Positions 45,961-57,922 of a DNA stretch of 64,000 nucleotides are shown here, piece by piece. The stretch spans positions 20,727,049 through 20,791,048 of the forward strand of contig CM055902.1 of the NCBI GenBank assembly GCA_029582155.1, read 5' to 3'. The translations under genes and the position numbers were made by a program. The DNA is from Panopea generosa (lineage: Eukaryota; Mollusca; Bivalvia; Adapedonta; Hiatellidae). The notes under the pieces were generated by a model, which did no database searches, was not told where the DNA came from, and was given only the letters and a program-made list of their open reading frames with translations. The first letter of the stretch is position 1. Every line of letters begins with the position of its first letter.

Positions 45961-46130
45961 AATTAATGAATAGGGTTTTACAGCGTTACAGCACATTATA
46001 GGTTATTCGTTGCCAACAGGAAGGAAGATTCCAGGTTCACTCTACATTGATCCAATTCTTGCCATCACCCATAAGGCGCCCTGGAACTACACAGGGGTTG
46101 GTAATTTAACCACAATAGCGAACATGACAA
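45955..46130 (-). repeat. relative of the 16890-17215 element
   Basis: The reverse complement shares 'attgtggttaaattaccaac', 'gggtgatggcaagaattgg' and 'cctggaatcttccttcctg' with 16890-17215, without the extra internal ~150 bp. Confidence 0.65.
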
Positions 46131-46599
46131 AATGACAACAACATTTTTTTTGATGGCCTAATCAAATGAATTTTAGCAGATATAAGCAGATAACTACCAG
46201 TAACTAAACAATAAAACCCGACTTGTGTATAAAAGGTATTGTATAAAGAAATAAAAATCATTTACTAGCACTAACAATGAAGACAATGTCTCAGGTGACC
46301 TTAAATTACATAACTTCGTCAAGTACCAAACCATGTTTCTCTGATGTTTCTGACACATATATGCACATTAATCTCAAACCAGTTACCTTACAAAAGTTTA
46401 ATTACTTCAAAATCTTCATTGAAATTAGCGGTATTCATTATATCTTAATTAGCATCATCTACGTGACAATATGTTTGACCCATATATCCAATATTGAATA
46501 TTACCATGTTGTGAAAACTTGACACCAAGTTAAACATTATATCAATAAGCAAACAACAAGCAAACATATCAAAATACCTTGGTTTATTCAACCCTCGTG

Positions 46600-49500
46600 A
46601 AAATACTGATTTATAGAATTCGAGTATACTTGTTGGCTGTTTAAATGAATGACCTCTTCTTTGCTGGGTTGTAGCAAGAGTAAATAGTTCAGAGTAATCA
46701 ATAACGTCAATTTTGTGTAGTATTTTGAAAACTTGTATTGAATATCTCCGTTATCTTCTATATTACAGAAAAGGCAAGTGCAGTCATTCTAATCTTTGTT
46801 TATAATCTAAACTACGGAACTCTGGTATGATCTGGGTAGCTGGACATTTTCAACAATATGTATAGTTTTCTTCAGTGTTGGGTATTGTAACCATATTCTA
46901 ACTGTGGCCTATTCAGTGCTTTATATAATGTAAGAAAGAGATCCTTGTTCATATAAGTGAAACTTCTTTTAATAAGTCCTACAATACTATTTGATTTGTT
47001 AACAACACAGTTTACATTCTGTTCAAAAGCCAATGTGTTAGAAAACAATATACCAAGGGTCTTTTCATAATCCTCAGCTAGTATGCCAAAATACTTGTCC
47101 ACATTGCCAAACATATGATATGTGAATTCAAAATTGTCTTTACTTGTATAAAGTATCTTACATTTTAGTATTAAATTTCAATAACCATTCCTTGCTCCAT
47201 TTACATAAAGCATAAATAAAATTATTATTAAAGAAACTGATCTGTAGTTACTTAGATCCGATTTCTGACCTTTTTAAAAAAATACATGTCACATTTGCTA
47301 GTTTCCAGTCATTTGGGATGCTCCCTTCACGAAAAGATTTCTGAAAAATAGTACTTAATGGTAAAACGATATAATCAGCACATTTTCTAAGTAGCAATGG
47401 GTAGCAACTATCTGGTCCGCAGGCTTTTGGCACATCTAAATATTTCAGTAATTTCAACACAATGACTTGTTTGATGACAATATCACTCAGACAATCTTCT
47501 GGATTTGTTCTATCATCAAACTATGGAGTGTTACCGTTATCTTCTCTTGCGATTACAAATGAGGAAAATATATTTAAAAGTTCTGCTTTGTATATGTCTT
47601 CAGTTACAAAACATCCGTCTATCGTTTGCAGGTCAGCTAGACCACTTTTAGATTTTGTTCTTTAATCATATAGCTCCAGAAAGATTTGTGGTTTGATTTA
47701 GCACTATTTCCAACTGCCTTTTCATGATTTGACTTGGCAAATCTGATTGCTCTTGTTACTTTAATTCTGAGTTTACAGTATTTTTTTATAATCTCTATAG
47801 ATTCTAGTAAACATGTACTGTTTCCATGCATGAAACTTCTTTTTCACTGCTTTTAAACACTAAAAGTTCATCCATTTTGGCTTCTGGATCTGGTGACTGA
47901 CATTCTTCATGGGTACATATGAACAAATATATGTATCTATACGAGTTTGGAAAAATGTCTACGCATTCTCAGTAGTCATATTCTCTAAACACGACCAATC
48001 TATTGTATCACGGTACTCTTTAACTGAAAAAGTTTCTATATGGATTTATCTTAGTGGGATATATCAAAATTACCATTTATATGAAAAGAGATACTAATAT
48101 GGTCACTAGCACCTAATTTGTCCCCATATGTTAATCTGTCTACCGTATTTTCTTCATTATTGAATTTTAAATCCAATAGACTTGGTTGTTGCCCAATACG
48201 ATAGCGAGTGTTTTCACAAACATGATACATAAAATTAGCACAAGCGGTTTCAATAATACGGTAGTATATGCTGGCTTCATTTTGTTCTATAGTAGACCAC
48301 GCGTTCCAGTCAATACTGGGAAAATTCATATCGCCTAAATTAACACAGTGTCTGTACATTCTTATTTCTGCACAGTTAAAAATATGTAAAAGTATTTCCT
48401 GGTTGTTATAATTACTGTTAGGACTTTGTAAATGGTACCAATTAGCAACTTTTCAGTATTATTTATTCGCACTTCGCACCATGAAGATTCCTTAAATTGG
48501 ATATTATTTAGGAAACTACAACTGTCAGCAGGTATGTGATCTTTGACATATATAGCAACTCCTCTACTCTCTTCACTGACCAATCCAGTAAAGCAACTAT
48601 AGCAACTAAGCTTATATTCATTGCAATGAATGTTAGTTACTTTTGCAGACTTATCCAAAACCTCTGTAATAACTATAATATCTGGATTTATGGTTGAAAT
48701 AACCAACTGAAGCAGTCAGCATTTGTATAATAACCCGATAAATTTAAAGAATACTTATCACTATCTCTCGCGGAAAAAAAACTGTGATTTATTAGAATAA
48801 GAATCTGTATCTTCACTCAAAAACATATCGCTGTTCGGGGATGCATTTGAAGTTTCTGCCAACTCTGGGCTATCAGAACTATCCACTATATCATCAGTAT
48901 CTGTCACATTTGTATTTGAGATACTAACTTGTTTAGAACAAAAAACTTTAGGAACATTAACAACTGTAGAAGCTTTACACTTAACACGATTTATCCCTTC
49001 GCCTTCCAAAATAACATTAGAACGTTTAACATGTGCACACGAATCTGAACAGCTCTGTTCAAGACTATAGACGAAAAGGAGACACACTCCTCTCTCCATT
49101 GGATGGAATGGATGTGTATTCTCTACGTGGCGTGGCATAACTATGCTCTCCACGATGAACATTCATGGACTCAACAGTCCTTTCTTTCCTTTTAATGAGG
49201 TAAACCTCACCCACCCTTTCTATCTTTCTCTTTTCTTCACGATGTTAAAAAGTCTCCAGTCTTTGCTTAGGTGTATATTGTCAGGAGTGATAAATACTGT
49301 GGACAAACGCAAATGGTTTTTCAATTTCCTGGCATTGTCCAGAACTGTTCCGTTTTCTTCGAAAGTTTTAACGGTAATTTTCATTGGACGGTGCTTATTT
49401 CTGCACTGAAAGGGCTTTCCAAGTCTCTGGACCTCAGTGATCTCTACATTGCATTTAAGTTCGTCATTCAAAATTTTGTTATTTGCTTGCTTTTATTTTT

Positions 49501-50000
49501 TCTAATTTATAGAGATTCGTCTGAATTATAATGTTTAATTTGCGCCTCTTGACTTCTCTCATCTCCTCCATTTCAATTCTTAGTGTCTGCCTGATCAACA
49601 TTTCCGATACCGAGATCCTATTTACGGAATTACCTTTTGTATTCAAGATCTCCTTCTCTATCCTATTCTCAAACGCCTTTAACTGAGCCACAACATTTAT
49701 CACCCCAGGGAAGACTTTCAAACAAATCTTGCATGCCCAAAGAATGTTCACTGTCTCCGACGGCACGGATGGCTTTGAAGTTTTGGACTTTTAAGTCCGA
49801 GCACTTTAAACACATTCATGATCTGCATATATCACACTCAATTGATTTTCCGTCATTAAGGTCCTGATCACATCCATTACAATTCGAGCTGAGCTTTTTT
49901 GTGACTGTATTTTCCCAAGCGTTTTTTGTTGTTGTTTTTTGTGGAGAATGTTCGCTCCCTCCGGCGGCGTGCTTGGCAGGGCCCTTCTGCATACCTTCAA
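46600..50000 (-). pseudogene. decayed CR1/L2/Jockey-like LINE
   Basis: Minus-strand fragments appear in the order expected for a non-LTR element. 50000-49220 has ORF1-like pieces (NILWACKICLKVFPG, then HRPMKITVKTFEENG), and 49162-48761 a Ser/Asp-rich linker. The apurinic endonuclease follows: PDIIVITEV, RGVAIYVKDHI, SWCEVRINN (48706-48450), GDMNFPSIDW and LGASDHISI (48335-48080). Then come a pre-RT linker (47831-47637), the RT start CGPDSCYPLLLR, SIPNDWKLANVTCIF (47460-47248) and the RT end LEYGYNTQH (46872). The central RT palm with the Y-x-D-D motif is deleted between 47248 and 47114. Several frameshifts and stops; not functional. Confidence 0.75.
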
Positions 50001-50690
50001 AATAAGCTAATTATCACATACATTTTTTAACTGTTCAAAAGAATATTTAGTCAAGCTGCCCATATATTGCATTTTTTCTTTTGTTTTTCTTTATAAAATT
50101 TAAAGTTATTAAGGTAGTTCGCACCGTTCCTATCTGATTTGTTTACATCTGACGTAATTTATCAATAATCTGTACAATTGAGTACGAAGTCTCAACTTTC
50201 GTTTGAGCTTTCTTTAAATATAATCCTGCAGAATCTCATAAACAGTGCCCCCTAGCCGTACATATTCACCTGAAAAGGGATCCCTCTTGTGTTTGAGATC
50301 GGGTTATCGGCATATTTAGCGTGCACTGCACATAATTTTTTCAAGAATCGATATATTTAATGTTAAATTTTAAATTCCCATTCATAATATGTTGATTGTC
50401 TGGATTTTAAAGTCGCAAAATTTCACAACAGATTCCATTGAGACTTCTAGTAGTACAATCGTCTTCAGCGGTTGTATGGCTCGTGAAATGCAAAAAAAAT
50501 TCTTTAAAATGCGCTATAGAGACGTGTAATATGTCTCACTTCCCTTTTCTGGTGTAGCAATCTGAAAGGACACATATCCCTTGTATACCTAATACCGCGA
50601 TATACCTATTACCGCGAGTGCCCGTATAATAACGATCTGGGAAGACATGCGCAAAGCTCCGACATCTTTGAAATATAGTGAATAATTAAG
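50001..50690. other. intergenic with dispersed repeat
   Basis: Around 50110-50290 is a repeat-like phrase ('aaggtagttcgcaccgttcc'); no exon seen. Confidence 0.35.
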
Positions 50691-50759
50691 GTATGGGAGT
50701 TTGGGGGTAGGGGAGGGGTGTACGTCAGGTATCCGAAAAGTAGATCCGCCAGTGGGAAT

Positions 50760-50963
50760 TATCTCGTTTTGTAGAGAAAATCAGTGTGCGCGACGTTGGC
50801 AAAACAACAACAACCACCGCCGTTATCCGGTGTCGTATATTTCACACGTTGCGTGTAGTTAAAACGCTACACCGGAAAAGGTTGTGAAAAGAAAGCATTG
50901 AAATTAAATTGAAAGTCTGTTAATTGTCAGTTTTTTAAGGATTAGTCGTTTTAAGCTCATAAG
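50760..50963 (+). promoter_or_regulatory. possible SUPT5H promoter and non-coding first exon
   Basis: This is a locally CpG-rich stretch (gtgcgcgacgttgg, accgccgttatccgg). It holds an ETS-like ACCGGAAAAG (50871-50880) and ends in a consensus donor TAAG|GTGAGTG (50964). The first coding exon of SUPT5H (57868) begins with an acceptor upstream of its ATG, so a 5'UTR exon must exist; this is the best candidate seen. Intron about 6.9 kb. Confidence 0.3.
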
Positions 50964-51788
50964 GTGAGTGTAATAAAGAATGAATATATACTATTTTTGA
51001 ACTGCACTATTGGCATGAATAGGCCTATTATTGAATATCCAGCATTTAATCTTGATTAAAAATTGAATATTTCAAGGCGGGTGGGGTAACATGGTAATGC
51101 AACTTTCTATTTTCATCAGTGTTCCTATATAAGAAACATGGCTTGTTGACTTGATGATTGTTTTAAAGCATGTTTTATAACTCTGACTAAGGTCTATGCG
51201 GTTTTGTATGAAATTCGAAAGTTGTTATGACATACAGAAAAATTATGGACAGTGCTGTACAAATAGATTTTGAATTGCTTGTCTTGAACCAAAATCCACA
51301 TGTCTTGGACAAAGCCTTAATTATCCTTCATTTTTATTTTACCTGTGTATAACCCAAATCCATCATCAACATTTATTTTGGGGGCGGAGGGAGGTGGAGG
51401 GGAAACCTGGAAATCAAATTAGACATTTTAAATTGTATCTCATTTTAATACTTATTACTGATAACACTTTCTGCGATAAAACTTACTGCGGTAAAACTTA
51501 ATTAGATAAAACTGAATTCAAAGTGATGTGAAGCTTGATGTCCATATTCACTTTGTTTTCCAGTATCAATATCATTGCAGTTTTCTTGAAGCCCCATGAA
51601 CAGTTAAAAAAGTGGCTGGTTCCGTACATTTATAAAAACATTTTAAATAATATTGTGCAATTGCATGAGGGGAAGACATAGTTTTAAGACATAGCCTTAA
51701 GATTAATGACGTCTTTTATTTGTGCATGTTGGCAAAGTGCAAGTTGCAGATAAAACCAATATTTTAATCCACGGATATCGTAAGTGTC

Positions 51789-54032
51789 ACTACACAGAGA
51801 TGCCAACTCCTCCGATTTTGGCGGAGTGAATCCGATTTTTTGTATGAAAAATCTGCTTTCCGATTTTCCATGAATTGTCTCCGATTTTTAAAAAAGTGGA
51901 TAAATTTCACGGGTAAAACAAATAATCAGCACCGTTTACACTGACACTGGTTTTGATGTTTGGACATTTCCGTACGCGCTATGTCACCTTTAGAAGCGTT
52001 ATTAATTAGATTATCCAGAAAATACCTGAGTATTTACGAAAATAATATTGGATGATCCGGAAAGGTCGATCAACAACCTTCAAAATCCAATATGGTGGAT
52101 GCAACACCACAAAAGAAAAAAAAGTACGAACATAAACAAACATTTTTTAAAGGTTACACCGATGCATATCCTTGCTTTTCGACATCGAGGATGGGGGTGC
52201 ATTATTGCATTCTGAAAGGTCTGCAATGCAGAAATTATGTTATCTCATGGTGGGATGGGTGATTTGAAAAAACATTGCTATAAAACAGCACATCACCCAG
52301 GGCCTCCGCTGGGATTCGCCAATGTCGCCAAATGCGAAGGAAATTTTTAATTTGCGAAAGATTTTCCTCTTTTGCGAAAGTGGTTGCGACAAGGAAATCA
52401 ACGGCTGATTCTCATATTCAAATTTGTAGAAATTATCTTGGCTAATCCATTTAACTGTCCCCTCATCCCAATAAACAACCATGACAATTAACAGATAAAT
52501 CAGCACCCAGCTGTGATATCTCCCTGAGGTCATTGCACTGTCACACATCATAAATTACAACACATGTGTAAGATTACCCTAAGCTAAAAATAGCATATGC
52601 TAAAAATAGTCACGTGGTCGCGTAGTGACAACCGACATATTCGTATTTTTAATTATTATATATATTTACATTTTTAAATCATATAGAAATTTAATATGTC
52701 TTAAAATATGCTAAACAGGTTTAGAAAAATTGTTTATGCCAATACACTGTCAACTATACTTTCTAATTTTTTGTCAACAAATAGTTAGTTTCAAAATGGC
52801 GGCTTCCGGGATAAAAACAATAAATGACTGTAGATTTTGTCTGTAAAATAATTTTGTTTATAATGTCAGCGATGACTGTTGGTTGTTTGATATCAATACC
52901 AAGGTTTTACAATAAGTAGATCTGTTTGATCTATATGCTCTGTTGTTATAATGCTTATATTGACCATATTTATAGCGAGTCTGTAGTGACAAAGTGGGTG
53001 GAGTAATAAAGTTATTTAGAAAATGTTGTCGGCAATTTCAGTCAATACGCTAGCTGGAAATCCATAATTTATGTATAAATATTTTAAAATAAATTGATGT
53101 ATGTAAATGTTAAATAATTATAAAATACACTGTATGGGGTTTTGTGAGAATAGCATGCTATAGAAAAAATAAAAGCAAAACAAAATAAGGCTCAAACAGC
53201 TGTTATTTATTTGCACAAACACACAAACATTGACAAAATCAAACAAGTACAGAAACATGACTGGGATCGTTTTGGTTTTTGACTGCACTCCATTTAAACT
53301 AATGAATCATTTGCAATATAAATCAACAACTTACTACCAATCATTGCTTCCCCTAATTATCGACTTTAGGCAATAATAACTCCACGATAATAATAATTTT
53401 TAATAGTATTGCAATATACATTAAAAATTATATTCATAAAAAACGTGTTTAATTCAAATGCTAAAACAAGTAAAAGAAAACATGCAGTAAGTTACAGTAA
53501 CTTATGAGTTGTTTGATAACGATTTAAAGGATGTTGGCCGAGGTACGCAGTTTAGTTGGCTACAAAAATGGCTCTTAATTTGGCTCCATTTTTTTTAATT
53601 TGGTTCCAACTTTTCAAATATGGCGAAAGTAGTGGCGAAAAGAAAAAAATAGCCAGAGGAGGCCCTGTCACCAGCTCAACTTGTCAGTCGTCATCAAGGA
53701 AAATATCGAAAGTGGTTGCGACAACTCAACCAATAGATAAGTCGGTAATTAAATCCCAATAAAGCTTAATTTGAATGTTCAATAAAGCCTTGCTTTTCAT
53801 CAGTTTGTCAGCTTTTTTAATTTATTCTATAAAACTCGATCACTCAATTCTCTTTTTCATCAGGTATTATGAAATATTTCTTAATGAATACATGACTTTT
53901 TATCACTGAAAAGTGCTGAAATGCCGTCTCAGAGCATCTATAACTTAAAAAATTTCAGGGGGGAGAAAAAAAAAACTCGCTTTCGACAACACTCCTATTT
54001 TCAGTAATTTAGGGTTGGCATCTCTGACTACA
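51789..54032. mobile_element. hAT-like element, 13-bp TIRs
   Basis: Termini CAGAGATGCCAAC (51795) and GTTGGCATCTCTG (ends 54026) are perfect inverted repeats, flanked by ACTACA on both sides (51789-51794, 54027-54032). The CAG start is typical for hAT, although 8 bp rather than 6 bp of duplication would be expected. The 2.2-kb interior has short unrelated frames only and an internal repeat ('gaaagtggttgcgacaa' at 52374 and 53708). Transposase not seen. Confidence 0.6.
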
Positions 54033-55818
54033 GGTGACATTGTTAATCAGTCAACAATCAGTCACCTCTGCTACAAATATCTAAGGCAATTTTCGGCATA
54101 TGTGTTTACACTTTGTCAGCTGACTTTATCATATCATATTGTTTCAGAGCTACAGATAGGCTTTTGCAGTAATTGGACATTTACCTCTTAATTCTTTAGG
54201 TAATTGCATATATGGTTTTCTATTGCTTTATTTATTTTATTTTTACCCCATCAAATTTTGCTCAATTGCTTTTTTTTTTATAGACAGCAATAATTTATTG
54301 CTTTTTTAAGAAAATCAATTTTGTACCATACAACATTAAAAAGAAACTTAAATAGTGTTTCCCCTAAAGCGGCAAGACTGGGCAGGTTTTACATACGCAG
54401 CAATTTTAAAAGCAATTGAGTAAAATGATTTCTCGTTGCTTTTCTGTATGCTGATATTCTTTTATAAATTGCTCTTCTGCATGATTTATTTGCGTATTTC
54501 AACAAATACGCAGCTTATCTGTAGCTGTTGGTTGCAAGACAACACAATCGCTCGGCTGATCAAGATCAGTTCTCATAATGATAGGATAAAACATAAAGCA
54601 TTTAATTGACACAGATTAACTGTCAGTCACAGTCTTCCATGAAAATTGGAATTTTCCACATGTGACATAATCAGGCCTTGTGTTTGCCGGAATGCATTAA
54701 TAGTGGGCAGAGTAATTCAATTGCAAATTTTAATTTCAATTGAATAATTAGCACAGTACATGCATTTGATTTACAAATTTCCTTTTATTAAATTGTAGAC
54801 GCATTGAAAATATTATAGAATCATTTAATTGATAGTCAACTTCAGCTACTAAGTAATTGCTACTTTTCTGTTATTCAATTTGTTTATCAGAATATAATAT
54901 ACACATACTTTCCTGAAACCATAATTTTGCAAAATTGGCCGAAATCAGAAGAGCATTTGATCTAAAAATAGAGCTGATGAGACTTGAAGGTTTTCCCAAA
55001 AACAGAAGAGCATATCTAAAAATAGCAATGACTTGTGAGTTCTACCAAAGGATTAAAATGTTACCTGTCCTTGTTAAAATGGTACTGACTTGGAAAATCT
55101 CATTTTGATGTTTGCGTCAGGTCGCATTATGTATGATGTCATAACTTGTTTTTGTTTATGCATAAATAAATTATAATTTTATCATAGTTGGAAATGTATT
55201 TAATTACTAGTTCTACTGTAAAAATGCGAATGAGGCAGTTAAAAATAGTTATGTTTCTGGTGGCCTGACAGATCGTTATTTTTCACAGCCGACCGTAATT
55301 TTTTTATGAATTTATATAATTTGGGAAAACAGAAATTTCTGTTTTTCTGATCTATTTTCGATATTATTTCAATTATCTTCATGATTGGAGCATTGCTTAG
55401 ATATACCAGTTGAGAAAGGGTGCTTTAAAGGGGATTTGATATAAATAAAGGACCAGCATGGGCCCCCTAAAAAATATAAAATTTTGTAACTTCAAAATTC
55501 TTCTTCTCAAAAACTGATCAGATGAGCCAAATATGTGTTGATATTTAGTATAAATGATCCCTATCAGTAGGGTTTCATATTTGTTCAAATGAAAGGGCTG
55601 TGGTGTATTGGGGTCCAATAAGGGGACTTTGATTTTTGCATAGGAATACTATAAAAAACATTTAATTCTATTTCTGTTGGTTATTTTAGGAATAATTTTA
55701 ATCATCTTGAGGTCTGGGATTTTGTTTAGTCATAACAACTGCCACAGGTGAGCGATTTAGGGCCAATCTGGTCCTCTTGATTAAAACAAACTCTGGGAAA
55801 CAAATTTAATAAATATGT
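54033..55818. other. SUPT5H upstream/intron sequence with repeats
   Basis: AT-rich. About 55300-55650 holds repeat phrases ('gaaagggctgtggtgtattg', 'ttttgcataggaatactata') related to 43070-43100. No exon seen. Confidence 0.4.
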
Positions 55819-56850
55819 ATAGATATTAGTGGTGTCCAATCGAAAATTGGTAGGGTTCAGTTGAAGTCGGCGACAATCGATTGTGTTTGCTCACAATCAA
55901 TTGTTGCCATATTATAACCATTTTGGTTATTTTCATGCAGTCCGCTAATTTCCGAAAAAGGGAGATCACTCTTATTCACATGCGTTAAAAAACAAGCGAC
56001 TTGAAATGAGTGAAGAAAATCACGATAATTTATTCCCTTATCCGGGGGGTGTAAAGTAAAGTCTCCAGTGTTGAAATACTTTCTATTCAAAAAGATAAAG
56101 GATGGAGCTCCATCGAAAACTACGCTGGATATGAAAACCGTGTATTGCAAGTTGTGCAACAAGTTTCAAGCAAATAAAGATTAGCTAGTAAAGATACATA
56201 CTCTTTCCGGTTTTGGGAAAAAATTACAGTTAACAGTTTGAACATTTTTTTGAATTATTAGTTACCAACTTAGTTGAACTTCCACCAACAGCTTTGGACA
56301 TTGTTGAATAAAGTTGCCTACTAAGTTACTAGTATATTATATTATATTACCAGTTAGTTACCATATGCATTGATTAACTTTCAGTTCACTGAAACTTTAA
56401 GATCATGTGATCTCTCGTGGTCATTTTTTGTCTGTCAAGTCTGTCCTAGGATGTTATTCTGTTTTAAAGTTAGTTGCCTCTTGAGAATGAAATATCTCAT
56501 AATCTCAGGCTCATTTATATATATGTATATGTATACATATACATATACATTGTATATGACTATATGGCTAGTAATGTATATCAGCATCTTGGCATCATTA
56601 TATTCACTTATTATGAAAACACACATAAAATAACTTAATCACTAAAAAGCTTTTTAATTTAACAATATTTATTGACAATTTAAATCATATAAACTATTTA
56701 TACAGTACAAAGTAGCATAGTAATGATAAAATGTTCAGATTCCATGTTAATGCCAAATTCAGGGTCATCTCATTGATCGGTTGAACCAAACCGATTGTAA
56801 CTGATTATTGATAGTAAAAATGTCATCCGATTCCCAACACTAATAGATAT
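55819..56850. mobile_element. hAT-like element with perfect 8-bp TSD
   Basis: The element 55827-56842 starts TAGTGGTGTCCAATCG and ends CCGATTCCCAACACTA. ATAGATAT lies exactly on both sides (55819-55826 and 56843-56850). Eight-bp duplications and TAGxG(T/G)TG termini are hAT hallmarks. The 1,016-bp interior contains no transposase; the 101-codon minus frame (55857-56162) is not recognised. Confidence 0.75.
56520..56560 (+). repeat. (TATA/CATA)n microsatellite
   Basis: Alternating tatatg/tacata run; overlapping open frames dismissed. Confidence 0.7.
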
Positions 56851-57589
56851 ATCTTCTAGTCACATAAAGACAAAGTTTGAGATTATAAAGAATAAAGATT
56901 GTTTGTTGAATGCAGTTTGTTAAATATCACCCTATATTAAAAAGATATGTGCATGTGGAGGTTAAAGCATTTAAAACAAAGATTTGCCATTTACTTTCTT
57001 ATTTAATCAAATTATTAACACAAGAACTGTAATGTGGTGTTACAATGTGGCAAACATGACAATATTGATATTTTAAATACTATATAGTATTACAACACAT
57101 ACCTACATGAACATATACTGTTTAAAAAAAACAGTACCTACTGACCCTGTCTTTATTGAGCCATGCCACCAGAAACATAACATTTTTGTTGCCTAATATA
57201 TAGGCTAATTTTAACTCAATATTGTTTGACCTAATGCTGTTCACCCCAAGTTATTGCATGAAACCATTTTTTAACAATTGTCAAGAAAAATAAAATTGAC
57301 TGCAATGAAGAATATGTTCATGGTATTATAATTGTGTTTAATTTGGTCAGTAATAATAAGAAAAATATCAGTAATACAAACTATCAGACTGGTGGGCAAT
57401 AATAAATAATACATGTACAATGTATATATATAAAAACATAAACTCTTTGTATGGGATGCAACCGTTTCTATTATTTATTCGCCCGTAAATGTCTTCTTCA
57501 TTTCTTTCACTTCTCCTTTTTTTTTTTTCGCTAAAATTCAGACCCAGTTTGAACCCAGTTAAGGACATCTTTAAAAATATATGTGTTTT

Positions 57590-57800
57590 GCTGTGTTTCG
57601 ATCCAGTATTTTTTATGTTGGTAGGTAGGTAGTGATTTTTTTATGCCAGATTTTCATTAAAATGCATAGTCATTTTAAAGAATAATGTACCAAAAACGTG
57701 AAAAAAAACCTCAACACTTTGAAAGTCAATACATAATTTGGGTAGCTACAATTTTTAGTGAGCAGGTAGGAGCATGTCAAACAATTTTTTTTAAGGACGG
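57590..57800 (+). repeat. dispersed repeat ('gtaggtaggtag' family)
   Basis: Bounded by 'ggtaggtaggtagtgattt' and 'gcaggtaggagcatgtcaaa'; related to 500-580 and 45835-45960. Confidence 0.5.
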
Positions 57801-57867
57801 CCTAAAGTGTAACAATGACAAGGTTGATATTTTGAGATGATCACAATGACAGTGTTTTTTGTTTCAG

Positions 57868-57922
57868 GTTGTAGGCCATGTCTGACAGTGACATCAGTGC
57901 TAACAGTGATGTGGAGAGTGAG
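57868..57922 (+). CDS. SUPT5H: SUPT5H first coding exon
   Basis: Acceptor tttttgtttcag|, ten UTR bases, ATG at 57878, 15 codons, donor GAG|GTAAAA. Phase 0 exit. Confidence 0.88.

Noticed and set aside
55857-56162. 101-codon minus ORF inside the hAT-like element
   Set aside because: No transposase motif, odd composition, no splice signals; kept only as interior of the element.
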